From NCBI GenBank assembly GCA_008364785.1, contig VTTJ01000002.1, positions 124,001 through 188,000 of the forward strand: a DNA stretch of 64,000 nt, in the 5' to 3' direction. A program made the translations under genes and the position numbers. Positions 10,033 to 18,479 of the stretch are shown in pieces. Origin of the DNA: Bacillus sp. BGMRC 2118. GTDB taxonomy: Bacteria > Bacillota > Bacilli > Bacillales > SA4. Position 1 is the first letter of the stretch. Each line of letters opens with the position of its first letter. The notes beneath the pieces were generated by a model, which did not search any database, had not been told where the DNA came from, and was given only the letters and a program-made list of their open reading frames with translations.

Positions 10033-10805
10033 TGTTTGAACAGTTCGAGGTGAACATCACTCCGCTTAATCGAAATAGGACAGTTAGGGTCTTTTTACCA
10101 AATAGTTATCAAGTAAATACTGAAAAACAGTACCCTGTCCTGTATATGCATGACGGTCAGAACTTATATAAAGATGAAGATGCAGGCTATGGAATGTCGT
10201 GGGGGATTTCAGATTATTTGGAACAAAGCAGAATGGATTTGATAGTTGTTGGAATTGATTGCAATACAGAGGGATATAAACGTCTCGATGAATATTCACC
10301 TTGGGTAAGTTCGACGATAAAAGAAAAGCTGCCTTCATTGGAAGGAGAAATTGGCGGTGAAGGCAAAGAGTATATTGATTTTATTGTTACTGAATTAAAA
10401 GCTATGATCGATCAAAAATATCGTACGATCACAAATGACACTTCAATGGCCGGCAGTTCAATGGGTGGGTTTATTTCAACATATGCAGCTTGTAAATATC
10501 CACATATCTTCCGGAAGATTGCTTCGGTCTCCTCTGCCTATTGGTTTAATCAAGAGGAACTGGAAAAGCTTGTAATTCAATCAGATTTAAGCAAGGTGGA
10601 GAAGTTTTACTTAGATGTCGGTACGAAGGAATCTACTGAAAGTGTAGACAATCAAAACTATATTGAATCCAGTGAACGTGTATACCGACTAATAAAGGAA
10701 AAGGTGAAGAATTGTAAATTTGATATTGTAGAAGGTGCTATACATAACGAATTGGCATGGAAAAAGCGGGTTCCTGCAATATTTAGCTATCTGTATAGTA
10801 CATAA
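10032..10805 (+). CDS. Alpha/beta-hydrolase, putative esterase (esterase D / BesA-like)
   Basis: A 257-residue serine hydrolase. The nucleophile is in AGSSMGG (S143), the oxyanion region is in YMHDGQNLY, and candidate acid and base residues are D194 in LDVGTKE and the His in GAIHNELAW. The PVLYMHDGQNLY start is common to putative esterases related to IroE/BesA, which hydrolyse siderophore or acyl esters; the substrate here is unknown. The start codon overlaps the stop of the aldolase gene, implying coupled translation. There is no signal peptide, so it is cytoplasmic. An intergenic repeat element follows. Confidence 0.78.
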   Translation: MFEQFEVNITPLNRNRTVRVFLPNSYQVNTEKQYPVLYMHDGQNLYKDEDAGYGMSWGISDYLEQSRMDLIVVGIDCNTEGYKRLDEYSPWVSSTIKEKLPSLEGEIGGEGKEYIDFIVTELKAMIDQKYRTITNDTSMAGSSMGGFISTYAACKYPHIFRKIASVSSAYWFNQEELEKLVIQSDLSKVEKFYLDVGTKESTESVDNQNYIESSERVYRLIKEKVKNCKFDIVEGAIHNELAWKKRVPAIFSYLYST

Positions 10806-10818
10806 ACAATAAAAATAG

Positions 10819-10970
10819 AGGGTGGGACAAAAGTATCTTAGACGAAGAAAAATCCGAACAAATCATTTCAAATTCGTTAGTAGGATTCGAATGGGTTCGG
10901 ATTTCTTTGTTTAAAAGCCAATCTATTCTGGCATTGTTCATTTTTAGTATTCTTTAGTTGTGACCCAGCC
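10819..10970. repeat. Short intergenic repeat, GGCTGGGACA family, no GC-rich core
   Basis: The left end GGTGGGACAAAAG and the right end TTGTGACCCAGCC match the ends of the two longer elements at 14256-14603 and 26670-27036. Inside is a hairpin (AAATCCGAAC with GTTCGGATTT) that takes the place of the Pro-type ACCCGAATTATTAGG hairpin of the other copies. The GC-rich second half is absent. At 152 bases this looks like a minimal or deleted version of the family. Confidence 0.65.
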
Positions 10971-10983
10971 TTTTGTTCGCTAT

Positions 10984-11985
10984 TTATGCAAATCGATAGT
11001 ATATTAACACAAAAGTTGAAAGAACGAATATAAAATTTAGGAATACAAAAACCATCTGATCTATTTTCGTTTTGTGGATTCTAATAGGAGGCTGATAGAA
11101 TGAGACTCCTTCTATGATAAAGATAATGAGAATGATGTGAATAATGAAATGGCCGACTACTTCTGTATAGCCAAATAGCATCGTAGTAGAGATGAAGATT
11201 AACGTTAACACAAAAGCAAGAAGGCGATTTAGTATCCCGACTATAAGCAAATAACCAACAACAAACTCGATAAAAGCAGCTAACACAATAAACGTCTCAG
11301 GCGGGAATCCGAAAGTAGGAACTCCATGGTTTTCAATGATATTAATACTCATTACTGGATACACCCACTTCTCAGCAGCAACCCAGCAAAGAGATAACCC
11401 TGTTCCTAAATATAAGAAAGGAAATCCCCATTCTTCTAAGTCTGTTTTCTCTAGTAACAGTACTGCAATAATCGCTAAGTAAAATCCGTAATCGAGCATA
11501 TGGAACGTTCCACTTAATGTTAGCTGATAGATAAATAAAAACAATAATGCTAGTGCACCAGCCTTTGTAGCTAAATGATGTGGGATAAATAATAAAATGG
11601 TAATTGCCCACATCGTAATGAGCACAATTTGATTAGGTATTGCAAATTCCGGAGCAAAAAGACTGCCTGAAAAAATCTGGATAACGAGTGCTAAGGCTGT
11701 TCCATATTTTAAAATATATCGTGAAGACTTCCGATACTGGTCTAATTTATGATCAATTTTCTTTAATGATTGGACCTTATCCAGGTACGGAAGAACTTGC
11801 GTTAATATTGCTAATAATAGGGCGATTAATAAAGAAAGAGCAATGAAAAAAGGTGATAGTATATCTTCAATCAATGCCTTCTGTGCTTCGACTTCTGTAA
11901 ACCATTTCACATGTGCGTCTATGATTAGGGGCGAACTCATTAATAATAGGAACACCAACATGAAAATTCTTTGTAATTTAAGCAT
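10984..11985 (-). CDS. DoxX-like multi-spanning membrane protein
   Basis: A 333-residue, strongly hydrophobic protein. The N-terminus has one signal-like helix (residues 5-24), then about nine further hydrophobic segments. The stretch with WVAAEKWVYP and the helix EFVVGYLLIVGILNRL resemble DoxX/DoxD-type quinone-related membrane proteins; that assignment is tentative. AGGAGG lies just upstream of the ATG. It is transcribed away from the MgtC-like gene and has no operon partner. The family role (often linked to quinone redox or thiosulfate oxidation) should not be transferred with confidence. Confidence 0.5.
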   Translation of the reverse strand: MLKLQRIFMLVFLLLMSSPLIIDAHVKWFTEVEAQKALIEDILSPFFIALSLLIALLLAILTQVLPYLDKVQSLKKIDHKLDQYRKSSRYILKYGTALALVIQIFSGSLFAPEFAIPNQIVLITMWAITILLFIPHHLATKAGALALLFLFIYQLTLSGTFHMLDYGFYLAIIAVLLLEKTDLEEWGFPFLYLGTGLSLCWVAAEKWVYPVMSINIIENHGVPTFGFPPETFIVLAAFIEFVVGYLLIVGILNRLLAFVLTLIFISTTMLFGYTEVVGHFIIHIILIIFIIEGVSFYQPPIRIHKTKIDQMVFVFLNFIFVLSTFVLIYYRFA

Positions 11986-12145
11986 GATTTCCTCCTAAAA
12001 GACGTGTTATTTGTATTTTCTTCTGCATCATCTAGATTATTCCTTTAGAGCATATGTATAGAAGGAACCAACCGAAACATTCTAAAGTAGAAGAATGGGT
12101 AATAGATATCAATATACCATTTACATTGAAAAGGAGTGGGGGAAC

Positions 12146-12838
12146 TTGGAGTTTGCGATTGATTATAGTTTGCTGCAAAAGCTGATTTTGTCATTAGTTC
12201 TAGGAGCAGCGGTTGGAATAGAGCGCGAGTTGAAGAAGAAACCACTCGGTTTAAAGACAACCATCATTATTTCGGTCAGTTCTTGTTTATTAACATTTGT
12301 ATCAATAGAAGCAACTGAGTTATATGCTGTTGCCTATGAGAAACCAATGGATCCCCTGCGTCTGGCAGCTCAAATTATCTCTGGAGTCGGTTTTTTAGGT
12401 GCTGGTGCCATATTACGTAGAAACAATGATGTAATTAGCGGGTTAACGACAGCTGCGATGATATGGGCGGCTGCTGGTGTCGGAATTACAGTAGGAGCGG
12501 GTTTTTATAGCCAAGCCATTACAGCAACTGTATTGTTGTTAATTGCAGTTGAAATGCTAAGCCCATTATTAAAAAAAATCGGACCGAAGGCACTACGTCA
12601 AAAGGAATTGCGATTAAAAATTGAAGTAAGCAAAGAGCATTCATTAAAGGAGACATTTCTTCAAATTAGAAGCTTAGACATTAAAATTGAACGCATTCGT
12701 ATTAAGGATCAAAAAGATAATAACTACAGACAAGCTGATTTGCAAATTGCAGTCCATCAAGACCGGTATACATCAGACGTGTATGAAGATGTAAAAACAA
12801 TAAAACAAATTGATTCGGTTGAGGTAGAATTGTTATAG
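12146..12838 (+). CDS. MgtC/SapB family membrane protein
   Basis: A 230-residue membrane protein. The N-terminal half has about four to five helices and the family signatures GAAVGIERELKKKPLGLKT and VGFLGAGAI; the C-terminal soluble domain resembles an ACT-like fold (LKIEVSKEHSLKETFLQI). MgtC relatives aid survival in low magnesium, acid or within host cells and modulate F-type ATPase in some species; in Bacillus the function is poorly known. The TTG at 12146 is chosen because AAGGAG lies nine bases upstream and the start MEFAIDYSLL fits the family; an upstream in-frame ATG at 12095 has no ribosome site. Confidence 0.85.
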   Translation: MEFAIDYSLLQKLILSLVLGAAVGIERELKKKPLGLKTTIIISVSSCLLTFVSIEATELYAVAYEKPMDPLRLAAQIISGVGFLGAGAILRRNNDVISGLTTAAMIWAAAGVGITVGAGFYSQAITATVLLLIAVEMLSPLLKKIGPKALRQKELRLKIEVSKEHSLKETFLQIRSLDIKIERIRIKDQKDNNYRQADLQIAVHQDRYTSDVYEDVKTIKQIDSVEVELL

Positions 12839-12869
12839 CAGAGGATAGGTTTAAGGTGATTACATAAGA

Positions 12870-13065
12870 TGCGAATGACCCCCGACTATTAGATGATGTT
12901 TTAATGAAAAACATTTACTTAATAGTTGGGGTTTATTTGTTGCCGTCAAATTTTTGCATACAACTTTTCGTAACTAGTGGTTCGAAAGTGGAAGACACTC
13001 TTGACTTCTGCGGGAAGTAAAGAAAAGTGAGTGTCTGAAGCTCTATGGAATGAACTTGCTTAACA
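12870..13065. repeat. Decayed GGCTGGGACA-family element
   Basis: The segment starts with a terminator-like hairpin (CCCCGACTATTA at 12880-12891 with TAATAGTTGGGG at 12920-12931), equivalent to the first hairpin of the intact elements at 14256 and 26670. A degenerate GC-rich core follows, with GTGGAAGACACTC, CTGCGGGAAG and GAGTGTCTGAAG, which still forms a long imperfect stem, ending CTATGGAATGAAC. The outer ends are not recognisable. The hairpin probably also terminates the MgtC-like gene. The rest of the 12839-13218 gap holds no gene that I can support. Confidence 0.55.
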
Positions 13066-13218
13066 TATGAAGGGGAATATGTTTTACAGTAGAATAATAT
13101 ATGGCCATTCTGGATTCTATTATTTATAGTGCTTCTCTATTGATAATTATGATTCTTAGATATTCTAATTAGAGAAATTAGAGCGAACGTGATAAACTAT
13201 TTGTGGGAGTTGGTGAAG

Positions 13219-13398
13219 GTGACGAAAGAGGAAATTCAACACAAGATTATTGAGTTAAAAGACGAATATCTACAAATTCAACATAATCTAGAAAAACTTG
13301 AGTACGTAAATGGAAACATTGTACCGCTTGAAAAACGATTAGTTGAACTTGAAGATGAGTTAAGTGAATGGAATCAACAATTACGGAAGATGAGCTAG
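13219..13398 (+). CDS. Small coiled-coil protein (SE1832-like)
   Basis: About 59 residues, highly charged and helical: EEIQHKIIELKDEYLQIQHNLEKLEYVNGN, followed by a second helix with ELEDELSEWNQQL. The two helices joined by a Gly-Asn turn suggest a helical hairpin. It resembles the short SE1832-type proteins of Firmicutes (recalled, function unknown). The GTG at 13219 is preferred because GGGAG lies ten bases upstream; in-frame GTGs at 13189 and 13213 are alternatives. There are no cysteines or membrane segments. It lies upstream of deoD but is separated from it by about 130 bases. Confidence 0.5.
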   Translation: MTKEEIQHKIIELKDEYLQIQHNLEKLEYVNGNIVPLEKRLVELEDELSEWNQQLRKMS

Positions 13399-13484
13399 TT
13401 CCTGCTTATTAGGACTTGTACATTACTATAGTATTTAGAAATGCTACAGGATGGACAAGCTATACTATCACAGAAAATAAACAT

Positions 13485-13530
13485 AAGGAGGTGAGACCAT
13501 TACAATTGCTGAAATTGTAATGGTTCATTC
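13485..13530 (+). promoter_or_regulatory. Perfect hairpin between the Shine-Dalgarno sequence and start codon of deoD
   Basis: AAGGAGGTG (13485-13493) is the only plausible ribosome site, yet it lies 38 bases from the ATG. Between them ACCATTACAATT (13496-13507) pairs perfectly with AATTGTAATGGT (13513-13524) around a GCTGA loop. If the hairpin is looped out, only about eight to ten unpaired bases remain between the ribosome site and the ATG, which is the optimal spacing. The same palindrome could instead be a repressor operator. Confidence 0.75.
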
Positions 13531-14235
13531 ATGAGTATTCATATTGGTGCTAAACAAGGGGAAATTGCAGAAAGTATTTTATTACCAGGAGATCCACTTC
13601 GCGCAAAATACATAGCAGAGACATTTTTAGAGGACGTACATTGTTATAATGAAGTACGAGGGATGCTAGGATTCACAGGAACATATAATGGAAAGAGAGT
13701 ATCCGTTCAGGGTACAGGTATGGGTATTCCTTCTATTTCTATTTATGTAAATGAATTAATCAGGGAATATGGAGTAAAGAATCTTATTCGAATTGGAACG
13801 TGTGGTGCAATCCAACAGGATGTGAAAGTAAGAGATGTAATTTTAGCAATGACTGCGTCTACAGACTCAAATGTTAATCGATTAACATTCCCTGGAATGG
13901 ATTTCGCACCTACAGCTAATTTTGATCTCTTAAAGAAGTCATATGATGCTGGTATTGAAAAAGGTTTATCATTAAAAGTAGGAAATGTATTAACGGCAGA
14001 TGTATTTTATCGTGACAGTATGGAGATTGTTGAGAAATTAGCTTCTTATGGTGTACTCGCAATTGAGATGGAGACAACTGCACTTTATACGCTAGCATCA
14101 AAGTATGGAGTGAATGCATTATCCATTCTTACTGTTAGTGATCACATTTTTACAGGTGAAGAAACAACTTCTGAAGAACGTCAAACAACATTCAATGATA
14201 TGATTGAAATCGCACTTCAATCAGCAACATCTTAA
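13531..14235 (+). CDS. deoD: Purine-nucleoside phosphorylase DeoD type
   Basis: Cleaves purine (deoxy)ribonucleosides with phosphate to the base and (deoxy)ribose-1-phosphate in the salvage pathway. The 234-residue length and the motifs [52 protein letters not shown] and [11 protein letters not shown] identify the hexameric DeoD type; His5 and Asp205-type catalytic residues are present by alignment from memory. The ATG at 13531 gives the canonical [14 protein letters not shown] start, so the unusually distant ribosome site cannot be explained by a wrong start. Transcription probably ends in the hairpin of the repeat element that follows. Confidence 0.95.
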   Translation: MSIHIGAKQGEIAESILLPGDPLRAKYIAETFLEDVHCYNEVRGMLGFTGTYNGKRVSVQGTGMGIPSISIYVNELIREYGVKNLIRIGTCGAIQQDVKVRDVILAMTASTDSNVNRLTFPGMDFAPTANFDLLKKSYDAGIEKGLSLKVGNVLTADVFYRDSMEIVEKLASYGVLAIEMETTALYTLASKYGVNALSILTVSDHIFTGEETTSEERQTTFNDMIEIALQSATS

Positions 14236-14255
14236 TAGTAGATAAAACCCAAATT

Positions 14256-14603
14256 GGCTGGGACATAAATATTACAGTCAATAATAAACCCGAATTATTA
14301 GGTGGTATTTTAATTTATCTTTCGCCTAATAATTCGGGTCTTAATTTTTTATAAATAGATTTTTTATTTTATTATTTTGTATGTGCATACTATCATTACA
14401 ACCTAGTGGAATGGAGCGAAAGCCAATCGACTCCTGCGGGAAGTAGTGGAGGCTCAGGTTCCTCCCCGCGGAAAGCGATTGGCTGTAGCGCAATGGAACG
14501 AACACCTTCGTCCAACCTATCTCATATAAAAGCAACAAAGTGTACGAATGATATTTCAAAATTACCCCGTCTATAACTATTGATAATAGATTATGTCCCA
14601 GCC
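14256..14603. repeat. MITE-like element with GGCTGGGACATAA inverted ends and GC-rich hairpin core
   Basis: A 348-base non-coding element bounded by perfect 13-base inverted ends (GGCTGGGACATAA and TTATGTCCCAGCC). Inside are, first, a terminator-like hairpin (ACCCGAATTATTAGG with CCTAATAATTCGGGT), and second, a GC-rich imperfect palindrome at about 14405-14500 (GGAGCGAAAGCCAATCG, CTCCTGCGGG, CCCCGCGG, CGATTGGCTGTAGC). It fills the whole gap between deoD and the metal ATPase gene and probably terminates both. The same architecture recurs at 26670-27036. There is no transposase gene, so movement would need help in trans. Confidence 0.8.
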
Positions 14604-14605
14604 GC

Positions 14606-16522
14606 TTAATTACGTAATAGTCGTAAACTATTTAGGATTACGAGAATAGTACTGCCTTCATGACCGATTACACCTAGAGGCAATGCCAATGATTGCATGA
14701 AGTTAGAGGCAATTAGTAATAAAATGACCGTAATCGAAAAGTAAACGTTCTGTTTTATAATACGATTCATCTTCTTTGACAAATGAAGAGCATTTGAGAT
14801 TTTAGTTAAGTTATTCTTCATTAATACAATATCCGCAGTTTCTAGAGCAACATCTGTTCCTCCACCCATTGCAATACCTACATTTGCGGTTGCTAGAGCA
14901 GGTGCATCATTAATACCGTCACCAATCATTGCAACTTTCCCATACGTTTGCTGAAGTTTTTTTATTTCATCAACTTTAGTTTCTGGAAGACAATTTGCAA
15001 TATACACATCTATTCCGCCTTCAGACGCAATTGCGGACGCTGTTTTTTCACTGTCACCTGTTAACATTACAGGTAGGATTCCTTGTTGTTTTAGGGCTTG
15101 AATAGAAGAAACAGCATCTGTACGAATCGTATCCTTTAATGTGATCATTCCTGCAATTCCATGCTCATCCTTTGCAAAAATAACTGTTTTCCCTTCATTT
15201 TCGAATACATCTAACAAGTGATTGTTAAACTTTTTGGCTTCTTCTTTTCCAACAAAATCTGCTTTCCCGACTTTCCACTTTTTCCCGTCAATTGTTGCTT
15301 GAACTCCATAGCCAGCAATGTCTTCCATGTTCTGAGGCTTTTCTAGATTTACCTCTTTATCTGTTGCAAACGTAACGATGGCAGAAGCAAGTGGGTGATT
15401 CGAATACTTCTCTAAAGAAGCTACTGAGAATAAAAATTGATCTTCAGTTAAGTCTTCGCGTGTGACCACATCTATAACTTCAGGTTTCCCCTTTGTTAAT
15501 GTTCCTGTTTTATCAAAAGCAATAACTTTTAGCTTTGAGATATTTTCTAAGTGTGCTCCACCTTTAAATAAAATTCCATTACGGGCACCATTGGATATGG
15601 CTGATAAAGTTGCAGGCCTAATCGATGCAACTAATGCACACGGTGAAGCAACAACTAATAATATCATGGCTCTGTAAAAGGTCTCAGTCAGGCTCCATCC
15701 TAACAAGAGATGTGGAATAAACATCATAAGAATGACAATCATTAAAACTGTATGAACATAGATGCTTTCAAACCGTTCAATGAATTGCTCGGAAGGTGAT
15801 TTTTCACTTTGTGCACGTTGGACAAGCTTAATAATTTTCTGGAAAAGAGTTTCATCAGCTGGCTTTGTAATTTGAACAATAATCGTACCACGTAAATTCA
15901 CTGTTCCTGCATAGACGTCTGCATGAAGTGATTTATGAACAGGAATGGACTCACCTGTGATTGCAGCTTCGTCAACATATGTTTGACCTTCAATAATTGT
16001 TCCATCTGATGGAATCCGTTCACCAGGTCTTATTAATATGGTGTCTTCGATTAGTAGCTCAGCTACTCGTATTCTGCGTTCTTTACCATGTTTAATGATC
16101 GTAGCTATTTCTGGTTGTAATGACATTAAGGAAGATAGCTCTTTATGGCTTTTTCTCATTGTGTATGATTCAAGAGCTCCACTTATTGCGAAAATAAAAA
16201 TTAACATCGCACCTTCCTTCCAATAACCAATTAAGGCAGATCCTATGGCTGCAAGTATCATTAGTAACTCAACATTTAACTTCTTCTCAAGTATTGAATC
16301 AAGAATGCCTTCTTTCGCTTTTGCATAGCCACCAATTACGTAAGCAGTAAGGTAAGTGAGAACAGATTCAAATTCCATTTGATTACTGGATAAAAGCCAT
16401 CCTATTAAAATCAGTAGTCCGCTCATTAGTGCTGCAATTAATTCAATGTGTTCTTTCAGTTTGCGAAGTATTGAGATTTCAATAGGAACTTGTTTTTGTA
16501 AAAACTTAAGTTCAGTATGCAC
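14606..16522 (-). CDS. pfeT: P1B4-type metal-efflux ATPase (PfeT/FrvA-like)
   Basis: A heavy-metal P-type ATPase of 638 residues without N-terminal metal-binding domains. It has TGES at 189-192, the metal-site SPC at 293-295, the phosphorylation motif DKTGT at 337-341, MLTGD and GDGINDAPALA. The last helix carries HEGST (H621), the hallmark of the P1B4 subgroup, which includes the ferrous-iron exporters PfeT of B. subtilis and FrvA of Listeria (known family facts). Fe(II) efflux is therefore the leading assignment; cobalt or zinc cannot be excluded. The upstream DNA carries several Fur/PerR-like boxes, as expected for an iron- and peroxide-responsive exporter. An AGGAGG site precedes the ATG. 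Confidence 0.83.
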   Translation of the reverse strand: MHTELKFLQKQVPIEISILRKLKEHIELIAALMSGLLILIGWLLSSNQMEFESVLTYLTAYVIGGYAKAKEGILDSILEKKLNVELLMILAAIGSALIGYWKEGAMLIFIFAISGALESYTMRKSHKELSSLMSLQPEIATIIKHGKERRIRVAELLIEDTILIRPGERIPSDGTIIEGQTYVDEAAITGESIPVHKSLHADVYAGTVNLRGTIIVQITKPADETLFQKIIKLVQRAQSEKSPSEQFIERFESIYVHTVLMIVILMMFIPHLLLGWSLTETFYRAMILLVVASPCALVASIRPATLSAISNGARNGILFKGGAHLENISKLKVIAFDKTGTLTKGKPEVIDVVTREDLTEDQFLFSVASLEKYSNHPLASAIVTFATDKEVNLEKPQNMEDIAGYGVQATIDGKKWKVGKADFVGKEEAKKFNNHLLDVFENEGKTVIFAKDEHGIAGMITLKDTIRTDAVSSIQALKQQGILPVMLTGDSEKTASAIASEGGIDVYIANCLPETKVDEIKKLQQTYGKVAMIGDGINDAPALATANVGIAMGGGTDVALETADIVLMKNNLTKISNALHLSKKMNRIIKQNVYFSITVILLLIASNFMQSLALPLGVIGHEGSTILVILNSLRLLRN

Positions 16523-16543
16523 GATATAACCTCCTTTAATTAG

Positions 16544-16589
16544 TGAAACTAATTCTCATTTACAATTGTTTAATTGAGAATTAAAATCA
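16544..16589. promoter_or_regulatory. Two Fur-like 7-1-7 boxes upstream of the P1B4 ATPase
   Basis: TGAAACTAATTCTCA (16544-16558) and TGAGAATTAAAATCA (16575-16589) each match the Bacillus Fur core TGATAATNATTATCA at 11 of the 14 fixed positions. They lie 22-67 bases before the ATPase start codon. Confidence 0.45.
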
Positions 16590-16681
16590 TTTAGTTAACC
16601 ATTTTTATAGAAAATCTAATTTTATTTAATGTTAGTTTACCTTGTTAATTAGATGATATCATACAATGATTAAAAACTAAA

Positions 16682-16731
16682 TAATAATTATTATAATTTA
16701 ATAATTATTATATTAATGATTCTCGTTATCA
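16682..16731. promoter_or_regulatory. PerR-like boxes and a Fur-like box in the divergent region
   Basis: TAATAATTATTATAA (16682-16696) matches the PerR box TTATAATNATTATAA at all but one fixed position. TAATAATTATTATAT (16699-16713) has two mismatches. TGATTCTCGTTATCA (16717-16731) is a Fur-like 7-1-7 box with three mismatches. The DNA is very AT-rich, so chance matches are possible, but the clustering and the downstream PfeT-like gene support real sites. Confidence 0.5.
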
Positions 16732-16791
16732 ATTAGTTATTTATGGTAATTAAAAAGTGATAATATTAGAGAAAGGAGTGAGGAGAAGTAA

Positions 16792-17307
16792 ATGAAGATA
16801 AGAACAGAACAAATAGATGATCATAAATCAGTATTTGAATTGAACTACAAAGCATTCGGTAACAGAGATGATGAGTCAAATTTAATTGAAAGAATCCGTA
16901 AATCATTTAACTTTATACCTGAATTATCGATTGTGGCAGAATTAGATGGAAAAATTGTCGGACATCTATTAATTAGTAAGGCATTGTTAAAGAATGAAGT
17001 TGAAGAAATTGAGGTATTGGTCTTAGCTCCGATTGCAGTGAATCCTGAAATGCAAAAGTCAGGTATCGGTTCTGCTTTAATTAAGGAAGGCTTGAAAAGA
17101 AGTAGGGAATTACACTATGGTTTAGTCTTTTTAATTGGTCATCCTTCTTATTATCCTCGTTTTGGATTTAAGCCTGGTCGTAGGCATCAGTTCGAATTGA
17201 AGCAATTTAACATGCCTGATGACGTTTTCATGGTAAAAGAATTGCGAGAAGGGGAGGAATTGAAAGTAGGTGGGGAGTTACTCTATCCAGAAGCCTTCTT
17301 TAAATAA
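16792..17307 (+). CDS. GNAT N-acetyltransferase, YhbS-like
   Basis: A 171-residue GNAT protein. The acetyl-CoA loop is in VNPEMQKSGIGSALIKEGL, and the following GLVFLIGHPSYYPRFGFKP is characteristic of the YhbS-type acetyltransferases. It is complete and has a good ribosome site (AAAGGAG). The substrate is unknown. It is transcribed divergently from the metal ATPase gene and could share the Fur/PerR-like control region; the link is positional only. A hairpin terminator follows. Confidence 0.85.
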   Translation: MKIRTEQIDDHKSVFELNYKAFGNRDDESNLIERIRKSFNFIPELSIVAELDGKIVGHLLISKALLKNEVEEIEVLVLAPIAVNPEMQKSGIGSALIKEGLKRSRELHYGLVFLIGHPSYYPRFGFKPGRRHQFELKQFNMPDDVFMVKELREGEELKVGGELLYPEAFFK

Positions 17308-17326
17308 ACAGACGAGTATTCACATG

Positions 17327-17360
17327 TGAAAGAGCACTGTCAAGTAACAGTGCTTTCATT
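17327..17360 (+). terminator. Intrinsic terminator after the YhbS-like gene
   Basis: GAAAGAGCACTGT and ACAGTGCTTTC pair across CAAGTA, giving a stem of about eight to eleven base pairs followed by a short T-rich stretch (CATTCGT). Confidence 0.7.
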
Positions 17361-17368
17361 CGTCTTAT

Positions 17369-17520
17369 AAGGCTCTATTTTAAAACTTACTTGCCCAATT
17401 TTTCTGGTCGACAACAAGTTATAGAAAAAAATGAGTATGGATTACAATTCTCTTCATGGATTGCAATATTTAGATACTAAGGTAATAATTCGGCGTTTGA
17501 GATTTTTATAAGGAGTAATA
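17369..17520. repeat. Degenerate copy of the 190-bp MITE-like family
   Basis: The left part (AAGGCTCTATTTTAAAAC) and the later TAGATACTAAGGTAATAATTC and TTTGAGATTTTTATA can be laid over the intact copies at 30204-30392 and 55284-55470 in the same order, with many substitutions. The right end is lost. It lies between the YhbS-like gene and nadK2. Confidence 0.45.
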
Positions 17521-17541
17521 ATCTAATAAGAAGAAATCCTT

Positions 17542-18345
17542 TTATAAAAATGTGCGTTTCACTTTCTCCCAGAATGAATTATCTTTTAGTTTAACTGTTT
17601 TTATTCTCTTCTCGGATAGCTTTATAACAAGTTCTTCTACATGTTGAATACTTAATGCTTCATTATCTAAACCGATAATAGGATAGTCATTGCCATCCTG
17701 AATCACTTTTAGTGTTAAGGTTCTAGCTTCACTTAAAATAAATGGTGAACCAAGTGTGCGATATTTATTATTGTTAACAGAAGCGAGTTCACTAACTTGT
17801 AAACAAGGAAGCATTGGATCTACAACAGAACCATTTACAGATTTATTGTAGCCAGTACTTCCTGTAGGTGTCGCTACAATCAAACCGTCTCCTCTAAATG
17901 TCTCGAAATGAAGATCATCTATATAAACATCCATTACAAATGTTTTGATCACACTTGAACGGACTGAAAGTTCATTTAAACAATAAAAGAATGTAGATTT
18001 ATCAACAGAAACTTCAATAATGGGATATCTCCTAACTTCTACTTGTTGTTCCTTCATAGCTGTAATCATCTGTTCTTTTTCCTCAATACGGAAGTCACAA
18101 TATAAGCTTAACGTTGAATGTGTTGTCAAACCAACAAACAAGCAGTCATCACGAAAGCCCGTTTTTCTTACTGCCTGCAAGAATGTTCCATCATCACCAA
18201 TACTCACAATAATGGTAGCATCTGTATGATTTTTAACAATGTTGAAGCCTTGAGACAATGCGATTTCCTTTAGCTGTTCGACATGCGGCAGCAAATCAGC
18301 TTCTCTTTTATAAAATAAATAAATATTACGACGATCTAAAGTCAT
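17542..18345 (-). CDS. nadK2: NAD kinase 2 (NadK2, YtdI)
   Basis: Phosphorylates NAD to NADP with ATP or polyphosphate. The 267-residue product has the kinase GGDGT-like motif as SIGDDGTFLQAV and the NE/D-type substrate motif YCLNELSV, followed by GDGLIVATPTGSTGYNKS; these are standard for the family. Presence of IGDDG rather than GGDG is typical of this paralogue. The start at 18345 (MTLDRRN) is chosen because GGAGG lies eight bases before it; an in-frame TTG at 18360 overlaps that site. It is divergent from sppA, as ytdI and yteI are neighbours in B. subtilis. Confidence 0.9.
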   Translation of the reverse strand: MTLDRRNIYLFYKREADLLPHVEQLKEIALSQGFNIVKNHTDATIIVSIGDDGTFLQAVRKTGFRDDCLFVGLTTHSTLSLYCDFRIEEKEQMITAMKEQQVEVRRYPIIEVSVDKSTFFYCLNELSVRSSVIKTFVMDVYIDDLHFETFRGDGLIVATPTGSTGYNKSVNGSVVDPMLPCLQVSELASVNNNKYRTLGSPFILSEARTLTLKVIQDGNDYPIIGLDNEALSIQHVEELVIKLSEKRIKTVKLKDNSFWEKVKRTFL

Positions 18346-18479
18346 GAAAGTAACCTCCAATTTATTCTGTCAATAGTAAATTATAGTAAATTCGCTCATC
18401 ATAATATATGCTTATTAATGAATACAACAGAAAAATCATTATAAACTAGAGATAGTTTGCCCGAGAAGGAGGAAGGATT

